Shown in pieces: positions 47,758 to 58,600 of a stretch of 64,000 nucleotides of DNA. The number at the start of each line of letters is the position of its first letter. Within the stretch, counting starts at the first letter, position 1. Source of the DNA: Angiostrongylus vasorum (taxonomy: Eukaryota > Nematoda > Chromadorea > Rhabditida > Metastrongylidae); NCBI GenBank assembly GCA_018806985.1, contig JADANN010000447.1, forward strand, positions 806,001 to 870,000, written 5' to 3'. Position numbers and translations under genes: made by a program. The notes under the pieces were generated by a model. That model made no database searches, was not told the origin of the DNA, and saw only the letters and a program-made list of their open reading frames with translations.

Positions 47758-48007
47758 ATAAGTCATATCATAGGACAATTGTTCATTCAGTCCTCCTCTA
47801 GAATGGCTTAATGGCGAACCACTAAGTGATAGGTTAACGGCTAATGCTTTGCCTTTCTACTCTCCATATTGCATTTAGCTGTGTATGCACCCTAACAGCT
47901 AACAAAATATTGGTAAAAGTTTGTGCTCAAGGTTATTACTGAGAGCTGCGTTGGTGCATGCATGGATTTTGGAACGCATAATACTTCGCAAAGTGAAAAA
48001 AATTTAC

Positions 48008-48178
48008 CTTGAATGGTTCGAGTCCGAAACCTTCTTCGATAAGTTCTTTTTGAATCTTTCCGTGGAACGGGGAATCGCAATCTTGTCCGGCTCCGATTCG
48101 GGTGATTGGCATACCGTTGACGAATTCGCTTCCACCAAAAAGATTTCGTGGCGAGACGTGAATCGGTACGATGAACAT
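48008..48178 (-). CDS. Candidate first coding exon, unrecognised
   Basis: ATG at 48178 (minus) opens 57 codons ending at a donor (TTCAAG then GTAAAT), phase 0. Stop codons precede the ATG in frame, so it would be a true first exon. Readable segments are VPIHVSPRNLFGGSEFVNGM, RIGAGQDCDSPFHGKIQKE and LIEEGFGLEPFK. The opposite strand is also open here, which weakens the case. No downstream partner was identified. Confidence 0.3.
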
Positions 48179-48480
48179 AGCAAATCATCTAATATCAAGT
48201 CTAACACTTATTAAGTCTTCGAATTCTGGAAAAAGAAGATTTTCCAACGAGTATTCATCTGCCTGAACAGAAAGATTCTTCCTCAGCAGTAATCCTCATT
48301 ATACGCAGTTTAAGATGCTCGGATAGCGGAATCGATGTTGTATGCACCGGAAATCGGTGGGGTAACCCTTCCCGTGTCAACTACGTCTCCCTTCCTTCCG
48401 GTGTTGGCAAATTTCTACCACACTTATTTGGAGCAGATCTTTATGGCATACAAAACTATGTTGGTGCCACTGGTGAAAAG

Positions 48481-48580
48481 GTGGGAGCATACTGGAACAT
48501 TCGGAGACTATTCGGAGACTACAGGGAAGGGTGGGAGCATACTGGAACATTCGGAGACTATTCGGAGACTACAGGGAAGC
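48481..48580. repeat. Near-perfect 50-bp tandem duplication
   Basis: Two adjacent 50-bp units start GTGGGAGCATACTGGAACAT and are identical except for the last base. Each unit contains its own direct repeat of TTCGGAGACTA. Confidence 0.9.
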
Positions 48581-50324
48581 AAATTCACTAAGATTCGACG
48601 TCATTCATGACTAAAACAAAGTTCTGAAGTGGAAGTTGTACTCATGCCTAAATATGAACGTCTTCGTGGCGATTGACACGAAGGAAGAAATCGAATGAAG
48701 GAAGTATTGGAATCCGCAAGGCATGTGCTGCCGCACATCACTTTCTCGACTCATTTGATACTTACTGACTGCTTTGAAAACAGAAAGCACTTAAGTGACT
48801 AGTTGTTTTCAGAAAACGTAAAAAAATTCCGTTAGGTCAAGTTAATATTTTCCATTAAACGCCATGAACAATGGTTGACACTGATCGCTTATCATACCTC
48901 GCCCTAACGAACTCTTCATGATTACGTCATAACTGCAGAAACATATCCAAAGAATTCGTCTTACTACACCGCCTTCGGGCGATCAGTCGATTATCACAAG
49001 ATTCGCTTCCGTCAAAGCAGCCGTCGTGGTTCTGGGGCAGCCTGACTAATAGGAGGACAAATTACCTTGCAGTCGCAAATTCTGGCATGTCGTGTACACA
49101 TCCTAGCACAAATTTCTATGGTTTACAACGAAAATCACTTTCTACTTGCATTCGATGCGCTGATGAGAGAAGATAACATGGTCTCAAGGTCCGCCACATA
49201 TGAGCTCGCTCACCACCGTAGATGACATCAGTTCCAAAAAATCGAAAGGAGTGGACGAGGCAGTGGTGGCAGCACATTAGATGCGAAGATTTGTCATCTA
49301 TGCACTTTTCCAAGTAAACATTTTACTTCGGTACATTGCAAGGTGTTATGTTAAATTTTTTGAATGTTTGAGCTTTTGGGCCCTAAATGGGTTTGGTACA
49401 AACACTTTTAAACTATAGTCAAGAACAAAACCTACGTATGAAGCAGATTTGAAAAAGAGAAGCTAACCTGACTGAACAACTGCTCACCGTTTACACAACA
49501 CTTAAAATAACAACATCAAGTTTTGTAGACGCTTGATTGCTGATAAGATGTGTTTTTGTAACAACGGATTTTTGTATCATACAAGAATTAGAGTTCCTAT
49601 GGAATTCTGTCCTTCCATGATTTAATAACACAGCGCTGCGAATGAGTGATTCTGAATGTTGAATTCCCATGTGGCAAAGGACTTAACGCGCGACAACATT
49701 CCTAAAGCTGGTCGACGTTTCCTACCAGAAGTTAAGCCGAGATTAAATTTATGCCAATAATCGTTCTTGTCCTAATACCACCTTAAGGCGGAAAGCACTC
49801 ATCGATCCACTAAGACAGACAAGTGTCTGTAGCAGTAAGGTAGGAACGCCCTGCACAGGTAAGGCGGGTTTAGTGCAATGGCTAGAGGCGCCCTGCAATA
49901 TCTACTCACATGGATGCATGGACGGCCCGTCTTCACGAGTTCTGCGCATTTTCCATTCCCACCATTTCTTCGCAATCGTAGGCGAGCCCCATGCAGTGAC
50001 TTGTGGAATAACTACAGCTGCGAGTACAGCTGATCAAGTTTGGTTACGTACACGTCTGCCTAACGTGTAGGTGGCCGTCATAGGGCACGCCTGCGTCCTC
50101 GTTGGGAGCCCACTGTACAGTTCTTTTTCTTTAGTGTGTTGTCTGTTCTTTTCATTATGTGGCTGGCCAATTTGTGTTTCGCTGTCGATGTATATTTTCT
50201 TGGAACACGAAAATGTGACAGATTTGGAAGATCAGAGCTTCGAATTCGGGCTAGATATTGAGTGTGCCTGTTATATTTTTAAAAGACATCGTTCATAGGT
50301 TCTGTGAGTAGTTCGGAGTATTCT
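48581..50324. other. Intergenic, no gene recognised
   Basis: A family A head occurs alone at 49861-49915 (GGGTTTAGTGCAATGGCTAG, then GCGCCCTGCAATA). Otherwise only short frames with no recognised domain. Confidence 0.35.
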
Positions 50325-51740
50325 TCACATGGTTGAAGTATCAGTCCACTTCTTAGCAGCATAGCAGAGCGCTGGAGGGACAGCTGAATCGAATAGGTGA
50401 ACGCAGATTTTCGGGTCCTTCAAGTGATCGGTGGTTTCTTTGAGAGGCCGGGATTCGGTCCAAGCTGCTGTCCTTGTTCTGTCTAGTTCCTCCTTCATGT
50501 TGTTTTCCATGTTCACTGATCGCCCAAGGTATACGTACGACGTGGTCTCTGCAATCAAAGAACCATTCTGTTCGATTTGTTCGCCTTCGCAACATAGGTT
50601 TTTAATGAACTGGGTCTGTTTCTTTCAGTAAGTCGTGTCCGTATCGATGTAGATCTTTCTACAAAGCTTTCACGCAGCTGACAATTTTTTACTAGCCATA
50701 TTAAAAGTGTTGTAATAAGATCGAGCTTCAGTTTTCTTCTCTTCTCGAGCTACTCTTTATTGGTAATGGAGATGCGATTCGATCTTCTTGCTTGAGGCAC
50801 TGGGGCGAATTCGGAACAATTTTTCATTCCTTTAACAGGCAGCTCTTAATCTTCGGTTGGGTCTTGGTTAATCTGTCAGTCACGTTTGGATTGGATTTCT
50901 TTAGAATGTTTTCGTCATATACACTTAAGCTTTTTTCTCGTGGTCAAAGACATGAATTCTTCCCCGCTTACGGTTGAATCGAATCTTAGCTCGTAGAAAG
51001 CGGAGATCAGAACCAGTACAGAATTACGGGACTATCGATATGTTAAGTAGGCTTCATCTTCTGTTTCTCAAAATTTGCTTTATTATTGAGGACAAGTTCC
51101 TTCAACTGACAGTAGAACGCTTCTAATTCGTACTCATCAAATGTCGGCCGGTGAGTAGGACGGCTTTGCATGGGAAAAGATCTCGTACGAATCGACGTGA
51201 TGGACAATTGACGGGTGGACGACAAAGCCTACGTTACTGACAAATCGTGACGGGACTTTTCCTGCGCGGTTGACAAGGGCCCCGCCCTTTAGTTGGGGTC
51301 TATCGGCCTTCTTGATTTTTTGCTTCCTGCAGTGCGATCACACGATATTTGATGCGACCTGCAGCTTCGAGAAGGTCATGAAGATCGGCGTCTATGGACA
51401 GGGGTTCTGGTATTATAGGTGCACAGTATGCACAATCTCCACGGCGTGTCGCTCTTGTTTTCGTCAGATCCAATCCCAGTGAAGTCCTGCCCAAATCGAC
51501 TCGGACCAGTGCTGCTCTGGAGAAGATGAAGTCGAAACGCCAGTCGAATGAATCTTTTTCACCGATCTCGTGTTTGCTTAATAATCGAAGAAAGTATTCC
51601 TGATTATTTCCTACTTTGTTCAACTCTATTCGTTTCCCTCTGTAGGGCCCTCTTACGACGGCTTGAAAACGCCACAAATATTTAGTCGGCGTTGCACGGG
51701 TGGTCCACATTGTCGGAAACTCATTTCCGTTCACAAAAGT
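50325..51740 (-). mobile_element. RTE-type non-LTR retrotransposon, internally deleted
   Basis: On the minus strand the N-terminal part of the endonuclease is readable first (DADLHDLLEAAGRIKYRVIA then LQE near 51310-51420, and FDEYELEAFYCQLKELVLNN near 51060-51150). After a gap, the C-terminal part of the reverse transcriptase follows at 50325-50600 (ETTSYVYLGRSVNMENNMKE, HLFDSAVPPALCYAAKKW). About 400 bp separates them, where an intact element would have well over 1.5 kb, so most of the transcriptase is deleted. Frames are shifted and it is inactive. Confidence 0.75.
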
Positions 51741-51999
51741 GGTTTGAAAGTGGTGCGCGTTGCTGACGTTATTAACTCACTGAATCGTCACGCCCAATTG
51801 TTCTGACCATTCCACATGTACTAAAATCTGAACCCCAGGTCAACATGACCATAGCTCACTCACTCCCAAAGGCGCCTGCTGCACAATAAGTAATGGACCG
51901 CCATGGCAGATGTGGAGATAAACAAACTCATCTTAACGTAATTTCTTTGTGAACTATGATATGTAGAAAACAGTATTATCGGAGTACGCAAAAGGTCAA

Positions 52000-52255
52000 A
52001 GGACAAAACTCTCGGCGTTGATCAATCCCTGAGTGATGCATCATGCACTCGACTTTTCCTCGACATCGTTTGGAAGTGACTGAATGCATATCGGTGGGCT
52101 ACCGGTCTAAAGAGCCAGTGCTGCCGTCCTCCCAGACAAGTCTGGTACCTATTTGCCGACCCGGAGGATGGAAGATTTGGTGGGCCGTGGGCGTGGGGAC
52201 CGATTCCACGTGTGTATTGCAGGGAGCTTCCAACCAGTGCGCCACGCGCGAACGA
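52000..52255 (-). repeat. SINE family A, full-length copy
   Basis: CTCTCGGCGTTGATCAATCC, GATGCATCATGCACTCGACT, CTCCCAGACAAGTCTGGTAC, GGCGTGGGGACCGATTCCAC, and GTGCGCCACGCGCG (head). Confidence 0.75.
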
Positions 52256-52693
52256 GTACATAGCGTTTGCAATTTCTGTTGTTCGATCGCTACTGAGAAA
52301 ATCCAAAACGTATCACCGATGGAAATTGCGTCGTAAAAGTAACAGTACGAAGTAAAGTACATTGATGTCAATGTGTTTGGCCATGAATGTGTTGTTCAAC
52401 TTGGAACTTGCAAAAAATTTAAAATAGCGTAAAAAACTATTCACATCACGATTTCTTGACTCCGTAAATAGTCATAAATATTGTGGAGCTCTAGCGCAGC
52501 ACGAATTAGGAGATGCAATGGCCATCAAATTCACGTTAGGTCTCATAGCGAAAGTTTGTTATCGAACATTCTTATAGAAGAGCCTTTCAAAATATTAATA
52601 ATATAGGAGTTATGGAAGGAACAGGTAAAAAAAACTTTATGCAGAGGCATGGAAGAGGAAGCAATAGAAATAAAGTCGTGTTCATCGGAATGC

Positions 52694-55600
52694 TCATGTT
52701 CGAGGAATCGGATAATCCGAGCACTGCCATGACAAACGGAAGCCGTTGCCGTCATTGTCGGTTCGTTCGTCGGATACAAATTTGATCTTCACATAGCGCT
52801 CTGTACCCGGTTCCATTTCTATTGAGATTGGTGTGATCTGAAACCCGAAGGAAACATTTCTGAGAATCGCATGTTTAGCAAGCATTTGTGATAACAGAAA
52901 ATTTTCAGTGTACGATAGTTCGAAAATGGGATAAACAAGAGGCCCCTCGAAGTAGTTCCATGGAAAATGAACGCTTTTTTTCTTAAAACGTTTGAACTCA
53001 CATGAGCACACGATCGAAGTCTTATGGTATCTTTACCACCGTTAGGATGCGATGGATTGCCAGTTGCTTGCTCTATTTCGAGGTATTCAGCTGAGAAAAA
53101 AAGAAAGAAACGATAGTTATTCTATTGGCGAAATAGTCGAGATGTAGCCACAAGCATGAAAAAAATGTATAAAAAATGAAAGAAAAACGCAAAACCAGGT
53201 CAGACTAGAAAAATTTGAAGCGGGGGCTCCACAAGGGTAACAGAAAATATGGCTCCTTAAATGACTTCTTAACTCTGAGTCTAGATTTGTTTTTTTTCCC
53301 TTTGACACTTCTACCTGAACCTGCATCTCAACTGTAGATAACACAATCCCAATCTTTAATAATAAGCGAAGCAGTTTCTGGATTTGATCGGTCTCATTTG
53401 TTTTAGAGAGGATCGAACCAGGGATCTAAGAGTCCAGTACGTGGTTTTGCACTATGACGTAAGACAATTTCGCGATTTCGCGGAAAACGCTCTATTACGT
53501 GGTTTCAGAAGTTTAGAAGAGATCTTCTTCTTCACTGAATAAGAATTGAAATGCCGAAGCTTTTTGTTTGCTTATGTTTCCTTGCTTGTAACGGCTTAGT
53601 TTTCATGGCGTAATAATGCGGTTACAGCAAAATCATAGTTTTTTCATTTGAAGAAACTAACCTTGTAGCAGACAATCAGGACCTTCTGAAGCTTTCGCTA
53701 TTGACAGTACCGTAATATCGACAGAGCACATGTGGCCATTGGGAGGCATTATTGTCCATCTAAGGAAAAACGCATACCAGATGAAATGTAAGGAGAAAAG
53801 ACTATATAACTATAAATCGACAGATTATTCAGAGATATACAGTGCGCTTCTTAAATATTATACTAATTGAGTAATTGCTTTACAGATTCAAGTAGAAAAA
53901 AAGTGGTGGCCACAACAAATATTTTTATTTTTTGTTTCATTTTATTGCGTTTTATTTTATTTGATCCGTCTTCACGCCTTCTGTGCTGATCCCAGCATCT
54001 CTCACATTAGATTCGTTTCCTCGCATCCACTGTCCACGAAGATCTTCCAACTTTTACGCATGACTTCCGTTCCTGATTGAGGATTTCCATTTCATCTTGA
54101 AAGTCGTAAAATACTGGTCGAGCAGTTCTCCCTAGAGTCCTGAGGTTGCCAGGCTGGAGCCTAATTGGTTTGCATGGAGTGATTTTTTTTCCCGCGCAAG
54201 ACCGGTACCAATTTTCCGATCCAGGAGGGATGAGAGGCGAACTAGCATCATGCTCGTGATAACGAACACCACTACCACTGTGCTGTCTGCCCTTTAAAAC
54301 AAATATTTCTTATTCAAAAACCTATTTAGGGTCGACACTCTGTAATACAGTCTCATATCATTTAGAAAATCGAAACAAATTACTAAGAAAAATGAAGGAA
54401 ATGTAGTTGAAATAAAGCAGTGTGGGAGCAGCAAATGCAACGGATGCAAAACCAAAAAAGATGATGAATGATAGCGAAAGACGTGATTCTCACATTTTTT
54501 ATCAAAACGGAATTCCAAGATGCGCATCTCCATAGCACAAGAACTAGCGACTTCGGCGGTTACGAACTGCGTACACTCCAAATAGAAGTCAACATACCAG
54601 ATGAAGAAGCGCGACTGTTCTCGTTAAAAGGATCCATTCAGGCAAAGTGTTTGGTCAAATTTGACTGTCGCTCAGTAGCTGCGTAGTTCTTATTCAGAAA
54701 CACTCATATACAAATTAGGATTGGTTTTTTTTAAACAACTTTTGTCTACGGTGCCGACCTCAACCAGGACGGTGATTTCTGCACGTGGCATTCCATGATC
54801 TATGATTTCTAAAGAGTTGTTTCGGCTGCTGCAGGATTTCGCCTTCCTTCCGAATGTCCGAAGGAGGAGGGGGGAGGGGGAGGAAATGCTCTGGCTGGCC
54901 ACACTAACCAGTTCTCCTACCCAGAACGACATTGACCAGATCGTGGTAAATGGTGATTTTGCCTAAAAGATGTCGATGTTGTCCCAATGTTCCACTTCTC
55001 ACGGAAAGGTGATAATACCACTAACTTCAGAAAACGAAATCCCACAAAACACAATAAACTGCCATTTTTCAAGCTTATTAAGAAGTTCATGGCAGAATGC
55101 CGTTATTGATAACACACACGAGAAGTACGACCGGCTCATTCAATATCTTCACGTTAGCAGTATGAAAACTGAAGGTTCGAAAGTCACAAAGAGACGTCTG
55201 CCAATAGAAGCACTCGAGCCCACACACCAATTTGGAATTGCACGAGCAACAGGCAACAGTCAGCTCACGTCCGAACTTGCAAAACAATGCGGACAGGCGA
55301 CAAAAGAAGACCTTAAAGAGAGAAGAGCAGCAGTAATGGTCGAAGCTGCAAAGAATCAAAGACTGGGAAACATTCGTAAAGTCCATCGAAGCCTCCCCAA
55401 CTGCAAAAAACAAGCTGATTGCAATCTGACTCCCAGAGGAAGAACACAACGTCAAGAAAGGCAATGGAAAAATCACGATTACTACTGAAATCTCGTCAAT
55501 ACCATATTAATATTGTACCACAATACCACATATGTTGTAACAACCTCGTGTTAAACTTATCAATGAAATAAGTTACACTAATCATTTGCACTAAGATTAA

Positions 55601-58600
55601 AAAAGAAACTCGGTTTACAATAGTACTACCTTCTTATCACGTGTCACGAAAAAAGCGGTTAATGTTAACTCACTCATCGATGTAGAACTCCTTAGTGATA
55701 TGATAGACAAACAGAGCGAATATGGAAAGTACAACATCATTTCGGGCTTAGAAGGCCTAACAAGGTTCTTATCGATAAAATTTGTTTGTCTAATTTGAAC
55801 CGCTGTCATGACCGAAGACCGACTTTCTTTCAATCTTGGCATTGATCAGTATTTCACTGCTTTTGTTGATGAGCAAACGGTTGTTATTACAGCATTTATT
55901 AAATCACAATAGTTAACGCTTCGGCGGTCTCAAATTCTACAGAGCCTGGAAGGGTCAAATTAACATGCAGTGTACTTGACCAAACACTTTCATAACCTCA
56001 GCCGCTAAGACCAATCCCGAGGAGCTACAGTTTCGTAGCCATTGGGAATGGCAATTAGCGGTGCCAACTTCAGGGATTCTTCCTTCTGTTCTCTTTCTTT
56101 TCAACACACTGTTGGTTGTTCAAAGCATAATTCCTACAGGCACCCTTTTGGTCTGCGTGGGATGGGAGGAAAGGTAATGAACTGGTCTGTTTTTACTACT
56201 CCGCTTTCGGCACCACCTCGTGATTTAGCCGTTTTCGGATTGGTTAATTCGAACGTTCAGAAATTCGAGCCAGTTTTCTTTCGATTTCTTTTGGGTACAT
56301 GTTATGCACTCTGACTGTCCGTTCAATAACTTCAACATTTATCCATTCCCTCTTGTGTGGGGCAGAGGATAAAACAATCATCGTGTATCCACAGTGCAGC
56401 AACAGCCAGAAACCGATTACTGGTCAAGCCCATGGTTAAAAGAAAGTCGGCCCTGGGATTTGCCACATAAAGTGCCAGCAAAATAGTTCCGTGTTGACAA
56501 AAGAGTCACGCTGCTAAAACAAGTTTTCTTAGCCAAGCAAACGGTACCCATTCCACGGCGCTGCCTTAAACACCGAGTCGTGCCGAATTTCATCAAACGG
56601 AAATGACTACACGAATTGTGGTCTACAAGAGAACAATCACCAACTACTGGGCGTCGAAATGCGACTACTTCGTGCCACTTTTCGATGAAAGCAGGACAAC
56701 ATATATGCTCAACTGAAGAAGGGCGAGCAGAAGGAATCCTATTGTTTTCAATATTTGGAGGACAATCTTCGGAGAAGAACAATTGGTAGGTCAACAGTGA
56801 TTTCCAATTCGAGGAGGTAGAGGGATACCAAGTTGAATGTTAAAGCAATTTAAGCAGAAGATTCAGAAATCTGCTATACCATTCGCATAAATCAGCTTCA
56901 GAAAAAACTAAGAAACAGCTTACGAAAACAGCAAAAGTCAGACGTCGATAGCGTGCCAGAAAAGTCCAAGATCACTGTGTTTCTCTGTGTTAGGAGGAAT
57001 AATTTTCCCCGACGATGCGCGCTCGCTATTAGAATTGGGTCTAAGTTTTTCATAAGCGCAGCCTATTTACAAAGAAACCTTGCGTAGGATCGGCTGCAGT
57101 CTGTGCGAGCTTTAAGACCAACTTCCTTACAGAGCTAGGATAGATGCGTCATATGAGATCGAAAACAAGAAGTAAGAGCATTACCACCATCTCCTTTTGC
57201 TCGAGCGTTTTTTAGACAGCAAGACCTCGAGGGCGAAGTAGATATCAATTCGCGCATACTATCGGAGGAAACTCCCAAAATCCTTAACAATTATCGCGAG
57301 AGAGAGCTTAGTTCCAACCTTGTTCCTGTGACCTTTATCACTTGTCGTTCCCGTGAATCGTCGAGTGACTCGAGCGTGCTCCAATAAACTTCCCATTTCT
57401 CATTGTCGCGTCGAAGGATGGCCCAGTGGGTTTCGCTTGCTCTACGGAACCCTTGGAGCATAATGGATTTTTCTTAGGACTTTTGCGAAGAACTTTGAGC
57501 ATCACATCGGTGGCGATCCTGCAGCATGTTTGACATCTCGGGAAATCCAGTCACAAGCGGCTCTTGTCCGTCGGTGGTCGAACACACGCATTACGTGTCC
57601 AGCTTCTCTCAACAATTTGGTGTAAAAAGCACCGTCTTCGATTTTTCACCGTTGACGCAGGTCGGCCGAAAATTGAACACAGGATGGGTCAAAGTGAGAG
57701 GTGCGGCAGGTTCAAAACCATCAGTCGTTTCGCAACTTATACCAATATTTCCCATCTTATAATATAGAACTAACGTAATATATATAACTTGTCAAAACCC
57801 ACAAGCTAGTACCTACTGTTGATCTAGTGTCAATCGATCCCTCATACTTAAAGGTGGGACCTCTGATCGGTTGTGAAGATGGCCCCACGGATAAAACATC
57901 TTGGTTTATAAACCTATTTCTCATCCAGTTTCTGAAGCACATGCCAACTCATTCTACGGTTACCCAAATGCTCCTGGACCGTCTACATGATGCTACTCTC
58001 AACAGCGTTTATGTGATGGAATTCTTCGACGTTACCACCCTTTATACAAACGTGTCGAATGACTCCGCAATGCAAGCCATCTGCGAGCTCCTTATGCAAC
58101 ACGAAGGAGCAACAAACGTGTATGACTCGTCGATTTCCCAGTTGTTGGCTGTTTTTAAAATAATGTCTAAATTGCTCAATCTTCAAATAATCCAGAAAGA
58201 ATTACAGAAAAATGAGAGCGTTGGCAATGGGGCAGCTATTGGCACCAAGGCTTGGCATTGCACTTGGTGGAAGCACCAGTAACCGATCTCCGGCCATTAC
58301 TCTAACGTAGATATAGAGATAACTGGTTTGCCATTTGCTCTGCAGAAGAGGAAATGGACAAATGTTTTGAATTACTGGATGAACAATGAGAGCACGTCAA
58401 GTCTACCCCAGAGAAAACGAATAGAAATTGGTTTCCACTTTTGAACGTTCGAATCAAGGTAAAACACGCCCTATAACGATAATTCTAGCGAATATAAAGT
58501 TCCGTTTATCTTGTCCTTTATTTTGAATAAAACAAGTGCAGCTATAAAACTTTGCTTAGGAAGGGCCGGTCTTGATAACTTGGTAGAAGTGATTGGAATA

